This document shows, one piece after another, positions 1 to 5,171 of a stretch of DNA of 6,174 bases. A program made the position numbers and the translations under genes. Positions within the stretch are counted from its first letter, which is position 1. Each line of letters opens with the position of its first letter. Origin of the DNA: an uncultured Christensenella sp. (GTDB lineage: Bacteria > Bacillota > Clostridia > Christensenellales > Borkfalkiaceae); assembly GCA_910586365.1 (NCBI GenBank), contig CAJUGP010000071.1, forward strand, positions 1 through 6,174, given 5' to 3'. The notes beneath the pieces were generated by a model. That model saw nothing but the letters and a program-made list of their open reading frames with translations. It was not told the origin of the DNA and did no database searches.

Positions 1-50
1 TAATTCCGTACAGTTATTCTTGAAGAAACAAGTGGTTTCTCTATTAGCAT
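1..50 (-). CDS. 5' fragment of an unidentified gene, cut by the window edge
   Basis: Reading the minus strand from ATG at 50-48 gives MLIEKPLVSSRITVRN before the window ends; the next codon begins TA, so it is Tyr or a stop. A GAGGAG ribosome binding site (complement of 61-66) lies 10 nt upstream, and a promoter-like sequence lies further upstream, which supports a true start. The peptide loosely resembles the beginning of Old Yellow Enzyme-type NADH:flavin oxidoreductases (pattern F/E-x-P-L-x-I...xxxN), but 16 residues are too few to assign a family. The stretch is clearly more AT-rich than the rest of the window. It is codirectional with the PnuC gene but separated from it by a terminator, so it is probably an independent unit. 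Confidence 0.4.
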   Translation of the reverse strand, partial: MLIEKPLVSSRITVRN

Positions 51-90
51 TTTAACAGTTCTCCTCTATATTCCTGTTTATCATAATTTC

Positions 91-119
91 ATTTTAGCAT
101 AACCGTACGAAAAAAGCAA
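91..119 (-). promoter_or_regulatory. Possible sigma-A promoter for the left-edge gene
   Basis: On the minus strand TTGCTT (119-114) is followed after 17 nt by TAAAAT (96-91), about 40 nt before the ATG at 50. The -35 part overlaps the 3' arm and T-tract of the PnuC terminator, a compact arrangement. A TATGAT at 85-80 is an alternative -10 but has no recognisable -35. The region is AT-rich, so chance matches are likely. Confidence 0.35.
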
Positions 120-142
120 GAACGGATTATCGTCCTTGCTTT
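110..142 (-). terminator. Rho-independent terminator of the PnuC gene
   Basis: On the minus strand a 12-bp stem (AAAGCAAGGACG pairing with CGTTCTTGCTTT, one G-T wobble; arms 142-131 and 124-113) encloses a 6-nt loop and runs directly into a T-tract (complement of A110-A115). It lies 37 nt past the PnuC stop codon. On the + strand the stem is followed by only three T residues, so termination in that direction would be weak. Confidence 0.82.
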
Positions 143-178
143 AATCCCTATGAAACACACCATGAAGGAGGGGCTTTT

Positions 179-895
179 TTATTCGGAAGGGGGCTCTGCA
201 TTCTGACGGCGGCGGATACGCCGCCAACTGACAAAGCCGTAAAAGTCGTTGACGAGGAACACGGCGAAACAGACGATCATGGGCAGATACGAAAGGCTTT
301 CGATCGTCGCCAAGATCCAAAGCACGATGAGCACGATGTCGTTGCAGGCATAGGCGAGCGCGTAGAGCGGACTGCGGCGGATTGCCAAAGCCGAGGCAAC
401 AAAGCTTGTTAGCACCGACACCGTGCTGAAAATCAGGTTGTTCGTGCCGAGGGCGCGCAGAATAAAATAGAACGCGACGGTAACGGCGGCGGCGAGGGCG
501 AGGATCACGGGGTATTCCCGTTTTTTAAGGGCGTTGATCTTAATTTCGGTATTGCTTCCCCGAAAGGAATTTTTCAGCCATACGACGACGGAAACGACGG
601 CGGACGGCAGCGTCATGCCGAGATAGGTGATCATTTCGCCGTAATAGGCGAACGAGTAAGAAACGATCGCGTATAAGATCCCGAAGGCGATCACGAGGAA
701 CTGCCCGAGCACGTTCCCCTTCGCCAAAAAGAGGAGCGAGGTCGCGCCGATCAAAGAGGCGGCGAACGTAATATAATCGGTGCCGTGCGCGAGGAAAAAC
801 GAAAGGATGATCGCCGCAAGCGAGCAGAGCCAGAGCGTCAGCTCGAAGGGTGTGAGCGCGCGGAAGGAATCTTTGAAAAAACGCAGCAGTTTCAT
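179..895 (-). CDS. pnuC: PnuC-family membrane transporter (nicotinamide riboside or related vitamin/nucleoside)
   Basis: This is a 238-residue polytopic membrane protein with seven or eight hydrophobic segments (roughly 18-36, 42-58, 62-82, 88-107, 128-148, 153-172, 175-197, 203-224) and a basic cytoplasmic tail. The signature-like stretches are SLIGATSLLFLAKGNVLGQ (48-65), YYGEMITYLGMTLPS (84-98) and VNDFYGFVSWRR (215-226), typical of Firmicutes PnuC proteins. The family carries out facilitated uptake of nicotinamide riboside; relatives carry thiamine, riboflavin or deoxynucleosides, and the substrate cannot be read from this sequence. The ATG at 895 is preferred over an upstream in-frame start at 1036 because an AGGAG site lies 7 nt before it and the longer reading would run through the promoter and leader hairpins. 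The gene stands alone, with its own promoter, structured leader and terminator, divergent from the yqfC operon. Confidence 0.9.
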   Translation of the reverse strand: MKLLRFFKDSFRALTPFELTLWLCSLAAIILSFFLAHGTDYITFAASLIGATSLLFLAKGNVLGQFLVIAFGILYAIVSYSFAYYGEMITYLGMTLPSAVVSVVVWLKNSFRGSNTEIKINALKKREYPVILALAAAVTVAFYFILRALGTNNLIFSTVSVLTSFVASALAIRRSPLYALAYACNDIVLIVLWILATIESLSYLPMIVCFAVFLVNDFYGFVSWRRIRRRQNAEPPSE

Positions 896-910
896 GGCTT
901 TTCTCCTAAC

Positions 911-992
911 AAAAACGGCATTCCTGCCCGTATCTTCTAAGACCTGACGATACGGACAAAAATGCCGAAACATTCTTCGCCACCCGGTGGCG
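911..992 (-). promoter_or_regulatory. Structured 5' leader of pnuC: terminator-like hairpin, candidate attenuator or riboswitch
   Basis: The leader RNA, expected to start near 1001, contains two structures. The first is a small hairpin, CGCCAC-CGG-GTGGCG (992-978). The second is a long helix in which 967-949 pairs with 934-916 over 19 consecutive base pairs (three G-U) around a 14-nt loop (948-935). Five U residues (915-911) follow at once, then the AGGAG site (907-903). The helix plus U-tract has the form of an intrinsic terminator placed just before the start codon. A competing hairpin is possible: AAGAAUG (977-971) with CAUUUUU (964-958), which would use bases of the 5' arm and so could act as an antiterminator. 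I do not recognise a known riboswitch consensus (TPP, FMN, purine or preQ1). The structure is seen in the sequence; the regulatory role is inferred. Confidence 0.6.
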
Positions 993-1007
993 GCGCGATT
1001 CTTTGTT

Positions 1008-1036
1008 ATTATACCGCGGAAAAGGCGATCCGTCAA
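1008..1036 (-). promoter_or_regulatory. Sigma-A promoter of pnuC
   Basis: On the minus strand TTGACG (1036-1031) and TATAAT (1013-1008) are separated by exactly 17 nt, one mismatch from the full housekeeping consensus. Transcription should begin near 1001, giving a leader of about 105 nt before the pnuC ATG. Confidence 0.85.
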
Positions 1037-1058
1037 GCGGTTTTTGTTTGCCGCGCCG

Positions 1059-1087
1059 TATTATTTGCGCGCGAAAACGCATAAAAT
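1059..1087 (+). promoter_or_regulatory. Possible sigma-E-type (sporulation) promoter for yqfC
   Basis: TATTATT (1059-1065) is followed after 14 nt by CATAAAAT (1080-1087), close to the Bacillus sigma-E consensus (kmATATT, N13-15, CATACAnT), with one mismatch in each half. yqfC and yqfD belong to the mother-cell sigma-E programme in Bacillus subtilis. Transcription would then start within a few bases of the yqfC ATG, giving an almost leaderless mRNA. The match is suggestive only; no good sigma-A promoter was found in this interval on the + strand. Confidence 0.33.
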
Positions 1088-1094
1088 AACGGGT

Positions 1095-1352
1095 ATGGGA
1101 CTGTTATCGGAAATCAAGAAAAATTTTTCCGCCGAAGGCAGCGCGTTCCGTGTGCAGTATACCGTCGTCGACGGGGGCGGCGGATACTTCCAAAACGTCA
1201 AGCGCCTGTTAGAGTTTTCGCCCGAAACGGTTGTTTTGAAGGGCGGCAAGGGAAGTCTGCGCATCGAAGGGGAAAATCTCTCGCTCGGAAAGTATTTTCA
1301 GGGTGATCTGATCGTGCACGGCATGATCAAAAAAGTCGAGCGCGGGGAGTAA
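1095..1352 (+). CDS. yqfC: YabP/YqfC-family sporulation protein
   Basis: This small protein of 85 residues has the YabP/YqfC fold pattern: a short variable N-terminus followed by beta-rich segments, with the conserved-type ending SLRIEGENLSLGKYFQGDLIVHGMIKKVE (residues about 54-82), which corresponds to the family's 'I.G..L.l......ei.I.G.I..ie' pattern. The family is found in endospore formers, is expressed in the mother cell in B. subtilis, and has no known biochemical activity. Position decides the assignment, since it directly precedes yqfD and phoH as in Bacillus and Clostridium. ATG at 1095 is chosen because it gives the usual family length (about 85-95). No clear Shine-Dalgarno precedes it, so the start is somewhat uncertain; an in-frame reading back to 987 would cross the divergent pnuC promoter and is unlikely. 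Confidence 0.82.
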   Translation: MGLLSEIKKNFSAEGSAFRVQYTVVDGGGGYFQNVKRLLEFSPETVVLKGGKGSLRIEGENLSLGKYFQGDLIVHGMIKKVERGE

Positions 1353-1365
1353 ACGGGGGGTCGGC

Positions 1366-2223
1366 ATGAAAAAATGCGGATTTTATATCGAGGGTTTGGG
1401 CGCGGAACGGGCGATAGACAAGCTCGTCAATGCGCAAATTCAGGTGCTTGCGGCGCAAAAACCGCAAAAAAACGTCGTTGTGATCTGGGTGGACGGCAAA
1501 GATCGCAAAAAAGTTTTTGCAATTTTGCAAACTTCGTGTTATAATATAAAAAAAGTACGCGTTCGCGGGCTGCTGCGCTTGGCGCAGGCTTGCCGCCGCA
1601 GCGCGGGACTTTTGGCGGGCGCGGCGTTCTTTTTCGCCTGTACGCTCTTCTTTCAAAGCCGCGTGCTGTCGATCCGCGTGGAAGGCAGCGGCGCGTATCT
1701 GAGCGAAGAGGTGAAAACGGTGTTGCGCGAAAACGGGACGCGCGTGTTTTCGGCGTTCCCGCGCGATACTTCTAAACTTTCCGCGTCGGTCATGGCGCTG
1801 CCGCGCGTTACATACTGTTCCTTTTCGCACGCGGGCGGTATTCTCACCGTCGACGTGGAGATTAGCGACGAAAACGCCGTAACGCAGAGCGAACCGCTTT
1901 GCGCGCCCGTTGCGGGCGTGATCGAGCGGATCACCGTCGTGCGGGGCACGCCGCTCGTTTCGGCGGGCGACAGCGTGCAAAAGGACGACGTGCTCGTCGC
2001 CGATTATACGGAAAGCGAGGCGGGGCGGCGGCAGGTCGTCGTCATTGCGGAAGCGATCGTGTCGTATGCGGTGCGCGCGCAGTACGCGCTCGGCGAGGAA
2101 GCTGCGTTGCGGCAGGCTTACCTCGATTACGGAGAATTGCAAAACATACAAGTTACATCTACGCAGGAAGGCACGTTGGTGGAGGGAACCGCCCGTGCGG
2201 GCGTTTCGCTCAACCTGCAGTAA
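1366..2223 (+). CDS. yqfD: YqfD sporulation protein, short form
   Basis: This 285-residue protein matches YqfD in architecture. It has a cytoplasmic N-terminal domain (1-77, ending in a basic patch KKVRVRGLLRLAQACRR), one membrane segment (about 78-96), and an extracytoplasmic region with a POTRA/FtsQ-like stretch (VLSIRVEGSGAYLSEEVKTVL, 100-120). The most recognisable part is APVAGVIERITVVRGTPLVSAGD followed by VQKDDVLV (180-211), the lipoyl/biotinyl-like 'DGVI..I.V..G.P.V..GD.V.kGD.LV' motif of the family. YqfD is a membrane protein of the sporulation programme with unknown biochemistry. B. subtilis YqfD is close to 400 residues, so about 100 C-terminal residues are missing here, and phoH follows immediately, leaving no room for them. 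It lies 13 nt after yqfC; GGGGGG upstream of the ATG is a plausible ribosome binding site. An internal promoter (1517-1545) lies within codons 51-60. Confidence 0.85.
   Translation: MKKCGFYIEGLGAERAIDKLVNAQIQVLAAQKPQKNVVVIWVDGKDRKKVFAILQTSCYNIKKVRVRGLLRLAQACRRSAGLLAGAAFFFACTLFFQSRVLSIRVEGSGAYLSEEVKTVLRENGTRVFSAFPRDTSKLSASVMALPRVTYCSFSHAGGILTVDVEISDENAVTQSEPLCAPVAGVIERITVVRGTPLVSAGDSVQKDDVLVADYTESEAGRRQVVVIAEAIVSYAVRAQYALGEEAALRQAYLDYGELQNIQVTSTQEGTLVEGTARAGVSLNLQ
1515..1530 (+). repeat. Tandem 8-nt direct repeat TTTTGCAA x2 overlapping the internal promoter
   Basis: TTTTGCAA occurs twice back to back (1515-1522, 1523-1530), and each copy contains the 6-bp palindrome TTGCAA. The first copy supplies the -35 element of the internal promoter and the second lies in its spacer. 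This could be an operator, or simply AT-rich coding sequence (K-V-F-A-I-L-Q codons). Confidence 0.45.
1517..1545 (+). promoter_or_regulatory. Internal sigma-A promoter within yqfD, probably serving phoH-pgpH-ybeY-era
   Basis: TTGCAA (1517-1522) and TATAAT (1540-1545) are separated by 17 nt, and TGT directly before the -10 makes it an extended -10. It sits in a conspicuous AT-rich island of an otherwise GC-rich gene. Transcription would begin near 1552, about 680 nt before phoH. Known biology makes it sensible: yqfC and yqfD are sporulation genes whereas phoH, pgpH, ybeY and era are needed in growth. The sequence match is strong; its use in the cell is inferred. Confidence 0.6.
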
Positions 2224-2229
2224 AGGGGG
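2222..2229 (+). promoter_or_regulatory. Ribosome binding site that fixes the phoH start
   Basis: AAAGGGGG overlaps the yqfD stop codon (2221-2223). The only in-frame codon at normal spacing, 5 nt downstream, is ACG at 2235 rather than ATG, GTG or TTG. Placement over the upstream stop suggests coupled re-initiation by ribosomes finishing yqfD. Confidence 0.6.
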
Positions 2230-2234
2230 CTGTT

Positions 2235-3215
2235 ACGGCTAAGACGAGTGTCGACGTCGGAACGACGGATGTACTGTCCGGCGTGCTCGGCGTCTTCGAT
2301 GAAAATCTGAATACGGTGGCAAGAGAGCTTGGAATTTTATTTCGCGTGGAAGGCTCGCGCATATCGCTCGAGGGCGACGAGAATTCCGTGCGTACGGCGG
2401 CGGAAGTCGTTTCGAGTTTGGCTTCCATGGTAAAGGCGGGGGAGCGGATCGAAAAAGGCGGCTTGCTTTACTGCATCGCGCTCGCCAAAGAGGGCAGAGC
2501 GGGCGACGTTTTGGGGATCATGAAGGACGTCGTCGCCGTCACGTACCGCGGCAAGCCCGTCAAATGCAAAACGGCGGGGCAGAAGGATTACGTCAACGCG
2601 ATCAAGAAGAACACCGTAACGTTCGGCGTCGGTCCTGCGGGTACGGGAAAAACGTACCTTGCCGTTTGCCTTGCGGCGGCGTATTACAAGAGCAAGCAGA
2701 CCGAAAAGATCATTTTGACCCGTCCTGCGGTGGAAGCGGGCGAAAAGCTCGGCTTTCTCCCCGGCGATTTGCAGACCAAGGTCGATCCGTATCTGCGTCC
2801 TCTGTACGACGCGTTGCAGGAAATGTTCGGGTTGGAAACGTATGCGAAGCTCATGGAAAAAGGCGTGATCGAGGTCGCTCCGCTCGCCTACATGCGCGGG
2901 CGCACGCTCAGCGGCGCGTTCGTCATCTTAGACGAAGCGCAGAACGCCACGCGCGAACAGATGAAAATGTTTTTGACCCGTCTGGGCGAAGGGAGCAAGA
3001 TGGTCGTCACGGGTGATTTGACGCAGACCGATCTGCCCGACGGCAAGACGAGCGGGCTTAAACAGGCGGTGCATCTTTTGAAAGACGTGGAGGATATCGC
3101 CGTCTGTACGCTGACCGACCGCGACGTCGTGCGGCATCCGCTCGTGCAGGCGATCGTCAAGGCGTACGAACGCGCGGACCATGCGGGGAAAAAGAACAAA
3201 GGAGAGAACAAATGA
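2235..3215 (+). CDS. phoH: PhoH-family RNA-associated P-loop ATPase
   Basis: The product has about 326 residues (B. subtilis PhoH has 319). After an N-terminal domain ending near residue 100 comes the PhoH ATPase core: Walker A GPAGTGKT (133-140), the family motif RPAVEAGEKLGFLPGD (about 165-180), Walker B VILDEAQNAT (230-239) and TGDLTQTDLP (about 259-268). PhoH proteins are cytoplasmic ATPases linked to RNA metabolism and are often next to ybeY, as here. The start is abnormal. The reading frame is open well upstream inside yqfD, but the N-terminal alignment pattern and the ribosome binding site both point to 2235, where the codon is ACG in ACG-GCT-AAG (Met-Ala-Lys if it were ATG). The first canonical in-frame start is GTG at 2283, which would cut into the conserved LGVFDENLN region and has no such binding site. 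The stop overlaps the pgpH start (ATGA). Confidence 0.92.
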   Translation, partial: TAKTSVDVGTTDVLSGVLGVFDENLNTVARELGILFRVEGSRISLEGDENSVRTAAEVVSSLASMVKAGERIEKGGLLYCIALAKEGRAGDVLGIMKDVVAVTYRGKPVKCKTAGQKDYVNAIKKNTVTFGVGPAGTGKTYLAVCLAAAYYKSKQTEKIILTRPAVEAGEKLGFLPGDLQTKVDPYLRPLYDALQEMFGLETYAKLMEKGVIEVAPLAYMRGRTLSGAFVILDEAQNATREQMKMFLTRLGEGSKMVVTGDLTQTDLPDGKTSGLKQAVHLLKDVEDIAVCTLTDRDVVRHPLVQAIVKAYERADHAGKKNKGENK

Positions 3216-4705
3216 ATTCGGTGGAAAAGAAAGAAGTATCCAACAAGCGCATTGCGGCGTGTACGCTCATTGTCGCGCTGTTTTACGTGCTTCTGCTTGC
3301 TTTCCTCTTTATCATGTTCGTCGTCACCTCGGAAAATTGGGTGTCGAAAATTCGGGAGAACGCCGCGCAGACGATCATGCTGTGCATTTGCGCGCTGCTC
3401 TTATACAGCATTATCTTTTATTACAACTGTTTCGAGAACAAGTCGTTCTTTTCGAGCACGCGCAACGTGGTGCTGCTCTACACGCTCGTCACGCTCGCCG
3501 TCGTCGTCTGTTATCTCTTCGGCTTGATCAACGTATACGTGCGTCCCGTCGCGCTGCTGCCCTTCCTCTGCGTGTTCCTGTTCGACCGTAAACAGGCGAT
3601 CCTCATTAACTTCGTGTTCGCGCTTTTGATGTTTGCGATCGATATCTATTTCGCGTCGTTCGCGCCCATGGATTACAGCTCCAAAACGTACTTTTCGATT
3701 TTCGTCTGCTTTGCGTGCAATCCGCTTGCCGCCTTTCTTGCGGTCAAGGCGCACACGCGCGGCAAGCTGCTGCTTTCGGGCTGCATCGTCGCCGTACCGA
3801 CCATAATCGTCGCGCTGCTTTTGAAAATTCCCACCGCGTCAAACGATTGGGTTTCGCTCATCATGGCGATGGGGCTTTCCGCCCTCGGCTGCTTGCTCTC
3901 CTCGGTGCTCGCTTTGGCGATCCTGCCCGCGTTCGAGTATATCTTCAACCGTTTGACGGTGTTCCGCCTGCGCGAGATGACAAGCCCCAACGCGCCCATT
4001 CTCGAACGCTTAAAAAGCGAGGCGCCCGGCACGTTCAACCACTCGCTCACCGTTGCGCAGCTTGCGGAAACGTGCGCCGTCGCCATCGGCGAGAACGCCG
4101 AACTTGCGCGCGCCTGCGCTTATTACCACGACGTGGGCAAGATCCGTCAGCCCGACTGCTTCACCGAAAATCAGAGCGGTTACAACGTGCACGACGAACT
4201 GATGCCCGAGCTTTCCGCCGACATTATCCGTTCGCACGCGCGCGACGGGTACGATCTTTTGATGTCGGCGCATTTCCCGCAGATTGTCTGCGACGTCGCG
4301 TGCGAACACCACGGCACGCTGCCTATTAAATATTTTTACGACAAAGCCGTGCGACTTTCGGGCGCGGACGTGAATATCAAGGATTTCTCGTACATGGGTC
4401 CCAAACCGCACACGCGCATCGCCGCGATCGTCATGATCGCCGACGCGGCGGAAGCCTCCTGCCGCACCGTTTCCGACCGTTCGCCCGAAGTGATCGAAAA
4501 GATCGTGCGCGGTATTATCGAAGAGAGAATGGACCTCGATCAGTTCGAGGACTGCGATATTACGATCCGCGAGCTTGCGATTTTGCGCCAGACGCTCGTC
4601 GAGGCGCTTTCGGGCGTGTATCACCACAGAGTGGAATACCCCGCGATCCGTTTCAAACGCACGGGCGTGAGCAAAGAAGAGGACGGAAAAAAGAACGATG
4701 GCTGA
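3212..4705 (+). CDS. pgpH: PgpH-type membrane HD-domain c-di-AMP phosphodiesterase, lacking the extracellular sensor domain
   Basis: This 497-residue protein has a first membrane helix (about 13-38), a short outside loop, a block of further helices (about 52-70, 83-122, 128-147, 155-174, 183-202, 212-240) and a cytoplasmic HD phosphohydrolase domain (about 255-485). Likely metal ligands are all present: H277 (NHSL), H306-D307 (YYHDVGK), H342 (SHARDG), H366-H367 (EHHGT) and D411 (MIADA), with family landmarks CFTENQSGYNVHDELMPE, YFYDKA and GPKPHT. PgpH proteins hydrolyse c-di-AMP to pApA and so help set potassium and osmotic balance. B. subtilis YqfF and Listeria PgpH exceed 700 residues because about 250 residues of extracellular 7TMR-HDED domain follow helix 1; here only about 13 residues do. 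GPKPHTRI replaces the more usual GPKPQTRE/TKE. It overlaps phoH by 4 nt and ybeY by 8 nt. Confidence 0.9.
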   Translation: MNSVEKKEVSNKRIAACTLIVALFYVLLLAFLFIMFVVTSENWVSKIRENAAQTIMLCICALLLYSIIFYYNCFENKSFFSSTRNVVLLYTLVTLAVVVCYLFGLINVYVRPVALLPFLCVFLFDRKQAILINFVFALLMFAIDIYFASFAPMDYSSKTYFSIFVCFACNPLAAFLAVKAHTRGKLLLSGCIVAVPTIIVALLLKIPTASNDWVSLIMAMGLSALGCLLSSVLALAILPAFEYIFNRLTVFRLREMTSPNAPILERLKSEAPGTFNHSLTVAQLAETCAVAIGENAELARACAYYHDVGKIRQPDCFTENQSGYNVHDELMPELSADIIRSHARDGYDLLMSAHFPQIVCDVACEHHGTLPIKYFYDKAVRLSGADVNIKDFSYMGPKPHTRIAAIVMIADAAEASCRTVSDRSPEVIEKIVRGIIEERMDLDQFEDCDITIRELAILRQTLVEALSGVYHHRVEYPAIRFKRTGVSKEEDGKKNDG

Positions 4706-5171
4706 GTTTACGTTCGAGAGCGATTGTCTTTCGCAGGAAGAACGGCGCGCGCTTGCCGCCGCGCTCGCGCCCGTCGCCGATGCCGACGCTCCGCTTTCGG
4801 TTGAGCTTGTCTGCGTGAGCGGCGAAGAGATTCAAAAGTTGAACGCTAAATTTCGCGGCGTCGATCGCGTCACCGACGTTTTGAGCTTCCCCGCGATGGA
4901 CGGCATTTACAAACGCGCCGTGAAAGCGCGCGAGCATGCCGACTGTTTCGACGGCGAATCGCTCTTTTTGGGCAGCGTCGTGATCTGCGAGGAGCGTGCG
5001 CGCGAGCAGGCGGAAGAGTACGGGCATTCGTTCGGACGGGAATTTTTTTATTTAACGGTGCACGGCGTACTGCACTGTTTGGGATACGACCATATGACGG
5101 AAGAGGACAAGCGCGAAATGCGTTTGAAAGAGGAGGAGGTCATGGACCGCATGAACCTGAAACGGCAATGA
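4698..5171 (+). CDS. ybeY: Endoribonuclease YbeY (rRNA maturation factor)
   Basis: At 157 residues it has the standard length for YbeY (UPF0054). The zinc-binding signature HGVLHCLGYDH is at 122-132, with ligands H122, H126 and H132, and the family motif FRGVDRVTDVLSFP lies at about 52-65. YbeY is a cytoplasmic metal-dependent RNase involved in 16S rRNA 3'-end maturation and 70S quality control, and it cooperates genetically and physically with Era. The segment between DVLSFP and FLGSVVIC (about 66-90) carries a charged linker, common in Firmicutes. The ATG at 4698 lies inside the end of pgpH, with only a weak purine stretch upstream (GGACGGAAAAAAG), so translation is probably coupled. The stop overlaps the era start (ATGA). 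No dgkA or cdd gene separates it from era. Confidence 0.95.
   Translation: MAEFTFESDCLSQEERRALAAALAPVADADAPLSVELVCVSGEEIQKLNAKFRGVDRVTDVLSFPAMDGIYKRAVKAREHADCFDGESLFLGSVVICEERAREQAEEYGHSFGREFFYLTVHGVLHCLGYDHMTEEDKREMRLKEEEVMDRMNLKRQ

Noticed and set aside
896..1001. pnuC leader as a TPP, FMN, purine or preQ1 riboswitch
   Set aside because: The conserved cores of these classes (for example CUGAGA of TPP or the FMN element's AGGGGCAGGGUGAAAUUCC) are not seen, and the long helix differs from their folds.
896..1036. Longer pnuC reading frame starting at 1036
   Set aside because: The extra 47 residues are encoded by the promoter and hairpin leader, and ATG 895 has a well-spaced AGGAG.
987..1094. 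In-frame upstream extension of yqfC beginning GTG at 987
   Set aside because: It would add 36 residues not typical of the YqfC family and would overlap the divergent pnuC promoter (1008-1036) and leader; there is no ribosome binding site before 987.
1899..2234. Open phoH frame upstream, suggesting a -1 frameshift fusion of YqfD to PhoH
   Set aside because: The upstream translation is Arg/Gly-rich out-of-frame shadow of yqfD. The possible slippery AAAGGGG lies after the yqfD stop rather than before it, and PhoH has normal length without it.
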